Shown here piece after piece: positions 14,466-22,660 of a stretch of DNA of 64,000 bases. The stretch lies in contig NC_020504.1 in NCBI RefSeq assembly GCF_000349325.1, positions 8,164,326 to 8,228,325 of the forward strand, given 5' to 3'. Made by a program: the position numbers and the translations under genes. Origin of the DNA: Streptomyces davaonensis JCM 4913 (lineage in GTDB: Bacteria > Actinomycetota > Actinomycetes > Streptomycetales > Streptomycetaceae). Positions within the stretch are counted from its first letter, which is position 1, and each line of letters starts with the position of its first letter. The notes under the pieces are model-generated. The model searched no databases. It was not told the origin of the DNA and saw only the letters and a list, made by a program, of their open reading frames with translations.

Positions 14466-17455
14466 GGCTGCACCGACTCGACATCACGGCCTTCGGGCCC
14501 TTCGGGGGCTCCCAGAGCGTCGACTTCGACGAGCTGTCGGCAGCGGGACTGTTCCTGCTGCACGGCCCCACCGGCGCCGGGAAGACCTCCGTCCTCGACG
14601 CCGTCTGCTACGCGCTGTACGGCGCCGTGCCCGGCGCCCGGCAGTCCGGCCAGGGTCTCGCGCTGCGCAGTGACCACGCGGCACTCGGCACGCGCACCGA
14701 GATCCGCCTGGAACTGACCGTCGCCGGACGCCGGTTGGAGGTCACCCGGCAGCCGCCCTGGGAGCGCCCGAAGAAGCGGGGTTCCGGCACGACCCTGGAC
14801 AAGGCGCAGAGCTGGCTGCGCGAGTACGACGCCGCGACCGGCACCTGGAAGGACCTCAGCCGTTCCCACCAGGAGATCGGCGAGGAGATCACCCAGCTGC
14901 TCGGGATGAGCCGCGAACAGTTCTGCCAGGTAGTCCTGTTGCCCCAGGGCGACTTCGCGCGCTTCCTGCGCGCCGACGCCGAGGCGCGCGGCCGGCTGCT
15001 GGGGCGGCTCTTCGACACCCACCGCTTCGCCGAGGTGGAGAAGCGGCTCGCCGAGCGCCGCCGCGCGGCCGAGGCCGAGGTGCGCGAGGGCGACGCCGCG
15101 CTGCTGGCCGACGCGCACCGCATGCAGCAGGCGGCTGACGGCGCCATGGAGCTGCCCGAGCTGACACCGGGCGAACCGGGGCTCGCTGACGCCGTGTTGA
15201 CCGCCGCAGCCGTGGCCCGCAGCTCCGCGCGCGAGGAACTCACTGTCGCCCACTGCCGCCTCGCCACGGCCGAGTCCGCTCAGGCCGCCGCCGAGCGCGC
15301 CCTGGGCGACGTACGCGAACTCGCCCGGCTGCAACGAAGGTTCGCCGAGGCGCGGGAGCGGGCCGGGGTGCTTCAGGAGCGGGCGGGCGGTCACCGGGAG
15401 GCGCAGGCGCGCATGGAGCGGGCCCGCAAGGCCGAGGCGGTGGCCCCCGCGCTGGAGCTGCGGGACGCCGCCGACGCCGAGCACCGGCGGGCCGCGATCG
15501 CCCGAGACCGCGCGGGCGCGTTGTTGCCGGACACCTTCGCCGACGCGGGTGCCGCAGGGCTCGCGGCCGCCGCGCGCCGGGCCGCCGAGGAGCTGGGTGG
15601 CCTGGAGTCGGCCCGCCGCGCGGAGCAGCGGCTGGCCGAACTCGTCGAGGAGCGTGCCGGTCTCGACCGCCAGGAGCGCGCCGACGAGGACGTCCTTGAG
15701 GAGGCCGGGGCATGGCTCGCCGGCTGGGAGGCCACGCGCGCGGGGCTCCAGTCCCGGATCGACACCGCCCAGGAGGCCGCCACCCGCGCCGAACAGCTCT
15801 CCGTGCAGCGGGAGCCCGCCGCCAAGCGGCTCAAGGCGGCCAGATTGCGGGACCAGTTGGCCGGCGACACCGACACGGCGGCGGACCGGGCCCGGCGTGC
15901 CCAGGAGGAGGCGCTGACGGCCAAGGCGCACTGGCTGGAGGTCAAGGAACGCCGCCTGAACGGCATCGCGGCCGAACTCGCGGCCCAGCTGACCGCCGGT
16001 GAACCCTGCGCCGTCTGTGGTGCCACCGAGCACCCGGCGCCCGCGCGCAAGGACGCCGGGCACGTCGACCGCGAAGTCGAGGAGCAGGCCCTCGCCGCCT
16101 ACCAGACGGCGGAGGAGCGCCAGGCCGAGCAGGAGCGGCGCCTGGGCGTCGTACGCGAGGCGCTGGCCGCCGCCACCGCCGAGGCCGGGGACACCCCGAC
16201 CGGACAACTCGCCGACGATGTCACTGAGTTGGAGCGGGAGTTCGCGCAGGCCCGCCGGGAGGCTTCCGCGCTGCACCCCGCGCACGAGGAACTGCGCCGC
16301 GCCGAGCAGGAGCAGGAGCGGCGCGCCATGGCCCGTAGGCAGGCGGAGGTCAGAAGCGCCGCCCGGGTCGGCCACCGCGACCAGCTGGACCGCGAACGGG
16401 CCGCACTGGAAGGGGAGTTGGCCGAGGCGCGCGGCGTCCTGGACAGTGTGGCCGCCCGCTCCGCCCAACTGGAACGCCAGGTCGCGCTGCTCACCGACGC
16501 CGCCGACAGCGCCCGCGCCGCGGAGGACAGCGCCCAGCGGCTCAAGGACGCCGACGCGCGCCTCGCCGACGCCGCGTTCCGCGCCGGGTTCGACACTCCG
16601 CAGGCCGCCGCCGAGGCCCTGCTCGACGACACCGCCCACCGCGAACTCCAACGGCGCCTGGACGCCTGGCAGTCCGAGGAAGCCGCCGTACGCGCCGTCC
16701 TCGTCGAGGCCGACACCGCGGCCGCCGCCCAGCGCCCGTCCGCCGACCTCGCGGCGGCGGAACAGGCCGCCGCCGAGGCGGGCCGACGCCTGCGCGACAC
16801 CGCCTCCGCGCGGGACGCCGCCGCCCGGCGCTGCACCGAACTCGACCGCCTCTCCGCCCGCGCGACACAAGGCGTACGACGGCTCGCGCCGCTGCGCACC
16901 CACTACGACCGGGTGGCCCGGCTCGCCGCGCTCACGGCGGGCACCTCCGCGGACAACGAGCGCAAGATGCGCCTGGAGTCCTACGTCCTGGCCGCCCGCC
17001 TGGAACAGGTCGCCGCCGCCGCGACCGTGCGGCTGCGCCGGATGTCGTCCGGCCGCTACACCCTCGTCCACTCCGACGACCGCGCCGGACGCGGCCGCAG
17101 CGGCCTCGGACTGCATGTCGTGGACGCCTGGACCGGACGGGAGCGGGACACGGCGACGCTGTCCGGCGGCGAGACCTTCTTCGCCTCCCTCGCCCTGGCC
17201 CTCGGGCTCGCGGATGTCGTCACCGACGAGGCGGGCGGGGTGCGTCTCGACACCCTCTTCATCGACGAGGGCTTCGGCAGCCTCGACGACCAGACCCTCG
17301 ACGAGGTCCTCGACGTCCTCGACTCCCTGCGCGAGCGGGACCGCAGCGTGGGCATCGTGAGCCATGTCGCCGATCTGCGGCGCCGGATCCACGCCCAGCT
17401 GGAGGTCGTGAAGGGGCGCTCGGGGTCGACGCTGCGGCAGCGGGGCGGCGGCTGA
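14462..17455 (+). CDS. sbcC: Exonuclease SbcCD, ATPase subunit SbcC
   Basis: A 997-residue SMC-like ATPase. It starts MRLHRLDITAFGPFGG with Walker A GPTGAGKTS at about residue 38, the Q-loop region QVVLLPQGDFARFL, two long Ala/Glu/Arg-rich coiled-coil arms, and the zinc-hook CAVC at about residues 516-519, followed by ATEHP. The ABC signature TLSGGETFFASLALAL and Walker B LDTLFIDEGFGSLD are near the end. The GTG start lies inside the GTGA that also stops sbcD. Zinc-hook dimerisation bridges DNA ends while ATP controls the SbcD nuclease. Confidence 0.95.
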   Translation: MRLHRLDITAFGPFGGSQSVDFDELSAAGLFLLHGPTGAGKTSVLDAVCYALYGAVPGARQSGQGLALRSDHAALGTRTEIRLELTVAGRRLEVTRQPPWERPKKRGSGTTLDKAQSWLREYDAATGTWKDLSRSHQEIGEEITQLLGMSREQFCQVVLLPQGDFARFLRADAEARGRLLGRLFDTHRFAEVEKRLAERRRAAEAEVREGDAALLADAHRMQQAADGAMELPELTPGEPGLADAVLTAAAVARSSAREELTVAHCRLATAESAQAAAERALGDVRELARLQRRFAEARERAGVLQERAGGHREAQARMERARKAEAVAPALELRDAADAEHRRAAIARDRAGALLPDTFADAGAAGLAAAARRAAEELGGLESARRAEQRLAELVEERAGLDRQERADEDVLEEAGAWLAGWEATRAGLQSRIDTAQEAATRAEQLSVQREPAAKRLKAARLRDQLAGDTDTAADRARRAQEEALTAKAHWLEVKERRLNGIAAELAAQLTAGEPCAVCGATEHPAPARKDAGHVDREVEEQALAAYQTAEERQAEQERRLGVVREALAAATAEAGDTPTGQLADDVTELEREFAQARREASALHPAHEELRRAEQEQERRAMARRQAEVRSAARVGHRDQLDRERAALEGELAEARGVLDSVAARSAQLERQVALLTDAADSARAAEDSAQRLKDADARLADAAFRAGFDTPQAAAEALLDDTAHRELQRRLDAWQSEEAAVRAVLVEADTAAAAQRPSADLAAAEQAAAEAGRRLRDTASARDAAARRCTELDRLSARATQGVRRLAPLRTHYDRVARLAALTAGTSADNERKMRLESYVLAARLEQVAAAATVRLRRMSSGRYTLVHSDDRAGRGRSGLGLHVVDAWTGRERDTATLSGGETFFASLALALGLADVVTDEAGGVRLDTLFIDEGFGSLDDQTLDEVLDVLDSLRERDRSVGIVSHVADLRRRIHAQLEVVKGRSGSTLRQRGGG

Positions 17456-17458
17456 GGG

Positions 17459-17905
17459 CTACCGGCCCAGGGGGCGGCGGGGGAGCGGCGAGGAGTAGAC
17501 GACGGACGTCGTGACCGAGCCGAGGGCGCCGATCTTGCCCGAGACCTCTTCCAGATGGCGCATCGAACGGGCGGCGACCTTGATCACGAAACAGTCGTCG
17601 CCCGTGACATGGTGCGCCTCCAGGATCTCCGGCGTCACGGCCACCAGATCGTGGAACGGTTTGTAGTTGCCGTTCGGGTAACGCAGCCGGACGAACGCCA
17701 GGATCGGCATCCCGAGCCGCTCCGGTGCCACCACGGCGGAGTACCCCTGGATCACCCCCGCCTCCTCCAGCCTGCGCACCCGCTCGGTGACCGCGCTCGG
17801 GGACATCGACACGGCCCGCGCCAGCTCGGCGAAGCTGGCCCGGCCCTCGCGCTGGAGGACATCGAGGATGCGCCAGTCGGTGGCGTCCGGTGAAAACGTG
17901 GTCAT
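17459..17905 (-). CDS. Lrp/AsnC-family regulator
   Basis: A 148-residue protein. The N-terminal helix-turn-helix spans about residues 8-55 (ILDVLQREGRASFAELARAV, then SMSPSAVTERVRRLEEAGVI). A RAM/AsnC ligand-binding domain follows, with HHVTGDDCFVIKVAARSMRH being the typical GxxDxxl-type segment. Members bind amino acids and act as octamers on spaced sites. It is divergent from a rhodanese gene, and the 124-bp gap contains paired symmetric words, so it probably controls that gene and itself. Its stop is three bases beyond that of sbcC. Confidence 0.9.
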   Translation of the reverse strand: MTTFSPDATDWRILDVLQREGRASFAELARAVSMSPSAVTERVRRLEEAGVIQGYSAVVAPERLGMPILAFVRLRYPNGNYKPFHDLVAVTPEILEAHHVTGDDCFVIKVAARSMRHLEEVSGKIGALGSVTTSVVYSSPLPRRPLGR

Positions 17906-18029
17906 GCCCCCGAGCTAACAGGGGATTCCCCGGCCGATCAAGAGGTGTACCGGGGATCGTCCCTTCAGGGAGTTGATCTTCCCGCCGTACATTTCTGGTC
18001 AGAAGGAGCCACTACGGAAAGGCCAGACC
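17906..18029. promoter_or_regulatory. Lrp/rhodanese divergent control region with two spaced dyads
   Basis: GGGGATTCCCC (17921-17931) and GGGGATCGTCCC (17952-17963) are two similar G/C-arm dyads whose starts are 31 bp apart, about three helical turns. This is the geometry expected for Lrp-type octamers contacting one DNA face. They lie between the divergent genes. GGAAAGG (18017-18023) is the ribosome-binding site of the rhodanese gene. Confidence 0.5.
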
Positions 18030-18509
18030 ATGACCACCATCACCGCCGTCAACCCCGTCCTGCGCGTGGCCCCCGCCGCCCCGGCCGCGGCCGCCGCCTA
18101 CTTCCGGGCAAGCCTCGCCTTCCACGCCGATGTGTCCGACGTCGCCGCCGCGCTCGCCGGCGAGGGCGACCCCGGGTTCGTCGTCGTGGACTCCCGGTCC
18201 ACCGCCTCCTGGGACCAGGGCCACCTCCCCGGCGCGATCCACCTGCCGACCGCGCTCATCCCCGAGCAGGCCGAGCAGCTCCTCGACAGGAACGTGCCCG
18301 TCGTCACCTACTGCTGGGGCCCCGGCTGCAACGGAGCGACCCGGGCCGCCCTCGCCCTCGCCGAACTCGGCTACCAGGTCAAGGAGATGCTCGGCGGCTT
18401 CGAGTACTGGGCCCGCGAGGGCTTCGCGTACGAGACCTGGGAGGGTGCCTCCCGCCGTGCCGCCGACCCGCTGACCGCGCCGGTGGACAGCGAGGACTGC
18501 GGCTGCTGA
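18030..18509 (+). CDS. Rhodanese-like sulfurtransferase
   Basis: A 159-residue single rhodanese domain. GFVVVDSRSTASWDQGHLPG is the CH2A-type start, GAIHLPTALI follows, and the active-site loop is VVTYCWGPGCNGATRAA, with the catalytic Cys at the first position of CWGPGC. A Cys-rich C-terminus (SEDCGC) is unusual and could handle sulfane sulfur or metal. Rhodaneses move sulfur between thiosulfate or persulfides and acceptors. The ATG at 18030 has GGAAAGG at a good distance. The divergent Lrp-type gene is the likely regulator, possibly responding to a sulfur amino acid; that is inference. Confidence 0.85.
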   Translation: MTTITAVNPVLRVAPAAPAAAAAYFRASLAFHADVSDVAAALAGEGDPGFVVVDSRSTASWDQGHLPGAIHLPTALIPEQAEQLLDRNVPVVTYCWGPGCNGATRAALALAELGYQVKEMLGGFEYWAREGFAYETWEGASRRAADPLTAPVDSEDCGC

Positions 18510-18549
18510 GAACGGCCCTCGGAAACGGCCCGCGGACGCCTTACGGATA

Positions 18550-18602
18550 GGTGTCCGGGACACCGAACGTGTGCGGGCGTTGTGCGTGTAGGTTTCTGCG
18601 CC
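18550..18602 (+). promoter_or_regulatory. Perfect dyad and -10-like element ahead of the Imm21 gene
   Basis: GGTGTCCGGGACACC (18550-18564) is a perfect 7+1+7 palindrome. TAGGTT (18589-18594) ends eight bases before the ATG, so a start of transcription at the normal distance would leave little or no leader, and no good ribosome-binding site is present. The dyad is a plausible operator. Confidence 0.4.
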
Positions 18603-19106
18603 ATGGTGCGACACAGGGTGCGGTGGGTGGAGTCGGGCGGCGGGCCCCTCATAGCGGTGCCGGAGACGGTGCTGCCGTTCTGGGCGGGCGCCGACGGCGA
18701 CGAGACCGCCTCCGACTACGACCGGGCCTGCGAGATCGACGGACCCGTCGGACTGCTCCCTGTCGGGGACAGTGCGGCTCTGGTGCTGGGCGACGAGCCC
18801 GCCGCCACCGCCTATCTGCCCGATCACGGCACCTTCGTCCGCTGGTGCGCGGCCGACTCCGAGGCCGAGCTGCTCTCCGGCGTCCCCTCGGCGCTCGCCA
18901 CCGCGGAGTGGGGCGAGGAGGTGCGCTGGAAGGTGCCGGGACCGGTGTTCCTCTTCGACTCCGCCTGGCCCGGCACCGAGACCGAACGCGCCGCCCCGCT
19001 CTGCGTCACCCTGACCCCCGGGGCGTACGGCGTGCGCGCGGCCTGGGTCAGTCCCGGCCCGGAGACCTGGCTCGGACTGGTTCAACTCCGGCTGCTGGCA
19101 GGGTAG
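18603..19106 (+). CDS. Imm21-family immunity protein (orphan)
   Basis: A 168-residue acidic protein beginning MVRHRVRWVESGGGPLIAVP. Segments DGDETASDYDRACEIDG and LVLGDEPAATAYLPDHGTFV resemble the Imm21 family of predicted polymorphic-toxin immunity proteins, and the Trp/Asp-rich C-terminal half fits too. Such proteins neutralise a toxin domain delivered by contact or secretion systems. No toxin gene lies beside it: the neighbours are a rhodanese and, convergently, a DUF885 peptidase behind a strong terminator. It may be an orphan protecting against others' toxins, or the family may have a housekeeping role. The ATG at 18603 fits family length. Confidence 0.65.
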   Translation: MVRHRVRWVESGGGPLIAVPETVLPFWAGADGDETASDYDRACEIDGPVGLLPVGDSAALVLGDEPAATAYLPDHGTFVRWCAADSEAELLSGVPSALATAEWGEEVRWKVPGPVFLFDSAWPGTETERAAPLCVTLTPGAYGVRAAWVSPGPETWLGLVQLRLLAG

Positions 19107-19108
19107 TT

Positions 19109-19154
19109 CCGACTGCTGACCGGTGATGCTGCTCGGTCACCGGTCAGCAGTCGG
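19109..19154. terminator. Bidirectional terminator, perfect 18-bp stem
   Basis: Bases 19109-19126 pair perfectly with 19137-19154 around the 10-base loop TGCTGCTCGG. It sits between two convergent genes (stops at 19106 and 19181) and would terminate both. There is no U-tract, as is usual in Streptomyces. Confidence 0.85.
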
Positions 19155-19180
19155 CTCGAAGGGGCGAATTGCGGCCCTGG

Positions 19181-20869
19181 CTACAGCTGGGACAGCTCGT
19201 CGACGAGGTCGTCCAGGCCCAGGGAGCCCTGGGACAGGGCCGCCATGTGCCAGGACTTGAGGTCGAAGGCGTCGCCGTGCCGCTCGCGCGCCCGGTCCCG
19301 GCCCAGCAGCCAGGCCCGCTCGCCCAGCTTGTAGCCGATCGCCTGGCCCGGGATCGTCAGATAGCGGGTCAGCTCGCTCTCGACGAAGTCCCGCGGACGG
19401 CTGCTGTGCGCCCCGAAGAACTCCTCGGCCAGCTCCGGCGTCCACCGCTCGCCCGGGTGGAAGGGCGAGTCCGCCGGGATCTCCAGCTCCAGATGCATGC
19501 CGATGTCGACGATGACCCGGGCCGCGCGCATCATCTGCGCATCCAGATAGCCGAGCCGCTCCTGCGCGTCCGTGAGGAAGCCCAGCTCGTCCATCAGCCG
19601 CTCCGCGTACAGCGCCCAGCCCTCGCAGTTGGCGCTGACATGGCCGACCGTCGCCTGGTAGCGGGAGAGGTCGTTCTTGACGTACACCCACTGCGCCAGC
19701 TGGAGGTGATGGCCCGGAACACCCTCGTGGTACCAGGTGGAGACCAGGTCGTAGACCGGGAAACGGGTCTGCCCCATCGTCGGCAGCCAGGTGCGGCCCG
19801 GACGGGAGAAGTCCTCGCTGGGGCTGGTGTAGTACGGGGCCGCGGCGCCGCCGGGCGGAGCGATCCGCGACTCCACCTTCCGTACCTGCTCGGCGAGTTC
19901 GAAATGGGTGCCGTCGAGCGTCTCGATCGCCTGGTCCATCAGGCCCTGGAGCCAGGCTTGTACCTCGTCGACGCCCTCGATCGTCCGGCCGTTCTCGTCG
20001 AGGTGCGCGAGTGCCACCCAGGGCGTCTCGGCGCCGGGGAGGACCTTCTCCGCCTCCTGCTTCATCTCGCCGAGCAGCCGGTGGAACTCGGACCAGCCGT
20101 ACGCGTAGGCCTCGTCCAGGTCGAGGTCGGCGCCGTTGAAGTAGCGCGCCAGCCGGGCGTAGCGCTCCCGGCCCACGGTGTTCGGGGCGCCCTCGACAGC
20201 TGGGGCGTACACATCCCGCATCCAGTCCCGCAGCTCCACCACGGCCGCGGTCGCCACCCGGGCCGCCTTGTCCAGCTCGGCGCGCAGCGCGTCGGGTCCG
20301 GCCGCGGCGAAGTCCTCGAACCAGCCCTTGCCCTCGCCGGTGTCCGCCCACTCGGTGAGCTGGTCCACGAAGGTGGCGGTCGGACGCGGTGCCGCGTACA
20401 GCTTGCGCTCCAGGCCGAGCGTCAGGGACTCGCGGTAGCCGGCCAGCGCGCCCGGGACCGCGCGCAGCCGCTCGGCGATGGCCGCCCAGTCCTCCTCGGT
20501 CTCGGCCGGGGTGATGGCGAAGACCTCGCGCACACTGTGGGCGGGCGTGCCCAGGTTGCCGACCGCGCGCAGGCCCTCCTCGGCCTCGTGCACGGCGAGT
20601 TCGGCGGTCAGCCGCTCGCGCAGCAACCTGGCGCACCGGCGCTCGATCGCGCTGTCCCCGCCGGGCCGCCGCTCGGCCTCGTCGAGCCGCGCCAGCGTGG
20701 CCCGCGCCAGCTCCGCGAGTGCCTCCTGGCCCGCGGGTGAGAGGTCGGGCATCTTGCTCGAACTGTCCTTGATGCCGAGATACGTACCGGTGACGGGATC
20801 GAGGGCGATGAGCTCGTCGACATAGGCGTCGGCGACCTCACGGGGCAGCGGGCTCTTCGTCTCTGACAT
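19181..20869 (-). CDS. DUF885 family metallopeptidase-like protein
   Basis: A 562-residue helical protein of the DUF885 family. The metal-binding signature is STWYHEGVPGHHLQLAQWV (HExxxGHH) in the second half, with a downstream glutamate region (CEGWALYAERLMDELGF), as in gluzincin-type carboxypeptidases. No signal peptide is visible (MSETKSPLPREVADAYVDEL), so it is probably cytoplasmic. The substrate is unknown; relatives degrade peptides or dipeptides. The ATG at 20869 has GAGG at a proper distance; the ATG nine bases upstream directly abuts GAGG. It is transcribed toward the 19.1 kb terminator. Confidence 0.85.
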   Translation of the reverse strand: MSETKSPLPREVADAYVDELIALDPVTGTYLGIKDSSSKMPDLSPAGQEALAELARATLARLDEAERRPGGDSAIERRCARLLRERLTAELAVHEAEEGLRAVGNLGTPAHSVREVFAITPAETEEDWAAIAERLRAVPGALAGYRESLTLGLERKLYAAPRPTATFVDQLTEWADTGEGKGWFEDFAAAGPDALRAELDKAARVATAAVVELRDWMRDVYAPAVEGAPNTVGRERYARLARYFNGADLDLDEAYAYGWSEFHRLLGEMKQEAEKVLPGAETPWVALAHLDENGRTIEGVDEVQAWLQGLMDQAIETLDGTHFELAEQVRKVESRIAPPGGAAAPYYTSPSEDFSRPGRTWLPTMGQTRFPVYDLVSTWYHEGVPGHHLQLAQWVYVKNDLSRYQATVGHVSANCEGWALYAERLMDELGFLTDAQERLGYLDAQMMRAARVIVDIGMHLELEIPADSPFHPGERWTPELAEEFFGAHSSRPRDFVESELTRYLTIPGQAIGYKLGERAWLLGRDRARERHGDAFDLKSWHMAALSQGSLGLDDLVDELSQL

Positions 20870-20902
20870 GCGGACCATCCTCGTACGACGGCCTGCCGTG
20901 CG

Positions 20903-21394
20903 TCACCCCGATTGAGCCGAGGGCGAAGGCGGGAGCAGGGGGCCGCAGTCCCACTGCTGAAAGATCAGCCTGGTCTCCACGCGCGCGACTTCCCGATGCG
21001 CCGTGAACTCGTCCAGAACCAGACGCTGGAGATCGGCCATGTCCGCGACCGCGACATGGACCAGATAGTCGTCGGGACCGGTGAGATGGAAGACGGTCAG
21101 CGACTCCGGCAACGCCCGGATCCGCTCCACGAACGGCCCCACCAACTCCCGCCGGTGCGGCCTGACCTGCACGGACAGCAGCGCCTGGAGCCCGCGCCCG
21201 AGCTTCGCCGGATCCAGCCGCAGCTGATGGCCGAGAATCACCCCGGCCCGCCGCAGCCGGGTCACCCGGTCAAGGCAGGTCGACGGTGCGACCCCGACCT
21301 GCGCGGCGAGATCCCGGTACGTCGTCCGGGCGTCGTTCTGAAGCAGCCGCAGCAGATGAAGGTCCACCGGATCCAGTACGACAGATTCGGCCAC
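20903..21394 (-). CDS. Lrp/AsnC-family regulator of the adjacent PLP lyase
   Basis: A 163-residue protein with an N-terminal helix-turn-helix (LLRLLQNDARTTYRDLAAQV, then GVAPSTCLDRVTRLRRAGVI) and a RAM domain containing HLTGPDDYLVHVAVADMADL. The long open frame upstream is antisense to the lyase and not part of it. I chose the GTG at 21394 (VAESVVLDPVDL), which leaves a 60-bp divergent gap containing a clean dyad. By family analogy it activates or represses the methionine/cystathionine lyase in response to an amino acid. Confidence 0.88.
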   Translation of the reverse strand: MAESVVLDPVDLHLLRLLQNDARTTYRDLAAQVGVAPSTCLDRVTRLRRAGVILGHQLRLDPAKLGRGLQALLSVQVRPHRRELVGPFVERIRALPESLTVFHLTGPDDYLVHVAVADMADLQRLVLDEFTAHREVARVETRLIFQQWDCGPLLPPSPSAQSG

Positions 21395-21454
21395 TGGCCG
21401 AACGTAGCACGGCGTTCGATTCCTGTGACCCGGTCGACGTTCACTCTTCCGCCC
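21395..21454. promoter_or_regulatory. Divergent Lrp/PLP-lyase operator region
   Basis: CGAACG (21399-21404) and CGTTCG (21413-21418) form a perfect interrupted dyad with an 8-base spacer, directly beside the regulator start. This is the best candidate operator in the 60-bp gap. No strong Shine-Dalgarno precedes the lyase ATG (TTCCGCCC). Confidence 0.45.
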
Positions 21455-22660
21455 ATGGAGACCCCTGTGCGATCGAGAGCCCTGGCCACCGAAGCCGTGC
21501 ACGCCGGCCGCGACGACCTCGCGGCGCTTGGCCTGCATGCCCCGCCGATCGACCTGTCCACGACCTACCCCTCGTACGACAGCCGCGCCGAGGCCGCCCG
21601 GATCGACGCGTTCGCCGAGACCGGCGCCGAGCCGTCTCTGGACGGGCCGCCCATCTACGGACGGCTCGGCAATCCGACCGTCGCCCGCTTCGAGACCGCC
21701 CTGGCGCGTCTCGAGGGCACGGAGTCGGCGGTGGCGTTCGCCAGCGGCATGGCCGCGCTCAGCGCGGTGCTGCTGGCCAGGGCCTCGATCGGTCTGCGCC
21801 ATGTGGTCGCCGTCCGCCCCCTGTACGGGTGCAGCGACCATCTCCTCACCGCCGGGCTGCTCGGCTCGGAGGTCACCTGGACCGACCCGGCCGGAATCGC
21901 GGACGCCCTGCGCCCCGACACCGGCCTGGTGATGGTCGAGTCCCCGGCCAACCCGACCCTCGCCGAGGTCGACCTGCGCGCCGTCGCCCACGCCTGCGGC
22001 TCGGTCCCCCTCCTCGCGGACAACACCTTCGCCACCCCCGTCCTCCAGCGCCCCGTCGAGCACGGGGCGCGCCTGGTGCTCCACAGCGCGACCAAGTACC
22101 TCGGCGGACACGGCGACGTGATGGCCGGCGTGGTGGCCTGCGACGAGGAACTGGCGGGAGTCCTGCGCCGGATCCGCTTCGCCACGGGCGGCGTCCTGCA
22201 CCCGCTGGCCGGATACCTCCTGCTGCGCGGCCTGTCCACCCTGCCGGTCCGCGTCCGCGCGGCATCGGCGACCGCGGCCGACCTGGCCGCCCGCCTGGCC
22301 GCCGACCCGCGAGTGACCCGGGTCCACTACCCGAGCATCGGCGGCGCAATGGTCGCCTTCGAGGTGGCCGGCGACCCCCACGAGGTCATCGCCGCGGTCC
22401 GCCTGATCACCCCGGCGGTCAGCCTGGGCAGCGTGGACACCCTCATCCAGCACCCGGCGTCGATCAGCCACCGCATAGTGGAGGAGGGGGACCGGAAGAA
22501 CGCCGGGGTGAGCGACAAGCTGCTGCGCATGTCGGTGGGCCTGGAGGATGCAGAGGACCTCTGGGCGGATCTGGACAACGCGTTGGGCGGGAATGCCGCT
22601 AGGGGCGCGGGGAACTGCGCGACCAGCCACAGCGCCCCCGCACCCGCCATGACCCACTAG
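21455..22660 (+). CDS. Cys/Met metabolism PLP-dependent enzyme (cystathionine/methionine gamma-lyase type)
   Basis: A 401-residue fold-type I enzyme. TEAVHAGRDD, IYGRLGNPTVARFETALARLE and the SGMAALSAVL phosphate-binding loop lead to VMVESPANPTL and the Schiff-base lysine in LHSATKYLGGHGD. Members cleave or form C-S bonds in methionine, homocysteine or cystathionine; which reaction applies is not resolved. The divergent Lrp-type regulator fits amino acid control. The last about 20 residues (AARGAGNCATSHSAPA...) derive from an intergenic-type repeat that has been read into the frame, and the TAG stop shares CTAG with the convergent gene's stop. The start ATG at 21455 fits the family N-terminus. 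Confidence 0.85.
   Translation: METPVRSRALATEAVHAGRDDLAALGLHAPPIDLSTTYPSYDSRAEAARIDAFAETGAEPSLDGPPIYGRLGNPTVARFETALARLEGTESAVAFASGMAALSAVLLARASIGLRHVVAVRPLYGCSDHLLTAGLLGSEVTWTDPAGIADALRPDTGLVMVESPANPTLAEVDLRAVAHACGSVPLLADNTFATPVLQRPVEHGARLVLHSATKYLGGHGDVMAGVVACDEELAGVLRRIRFATGGVLHPLAGYLLLRGLSTLPVRVRAASATAADLAARLAADPRVTRVHYPSIGGAMVAFEVAGDPHEVIAAVRLITPAVSLGSVDTLIQHPASISHRIVEEGDRKNAGVSDKLLRMSVGLEDAEDLWADLDNALGGNAARGAGNCATSHSAPAPAMTH
22599..22642. repeat. Dispersed Streptomyces-type repeat/hairpin captured in the 3' end of a gene
   Basis: The segment starting CTAGGGGCGCGGGGAACTGC is a word I recall as very common between Streptomyces genes. Its ends pair (GGGGCGC at 22602-22608 with GCGCCCC at 22632-22638). 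Here it lies inside the open frame of the PLP enzyme because CTAGG is read as GCT AGG. It may act as a terminator for the convergent pair. The copy number claim is from memory. Confidence 0.55.

Noticed and set aside
14306..17392. 1028-codon minus-strand frame across sbcC
   Set aside because: Antisense frames of this length are common in high-GC genes; its composition is Gly/Leu/Val-rich without domains, and sbcC on the plus strand is certain.
21979..22657. Long upstream extension of the Lrp-type gene at 20903-21394
   Set aside because: The extension is antisense to the PLP enzyme and lacks domain content; the HTH begins right after the GTG at 21394.
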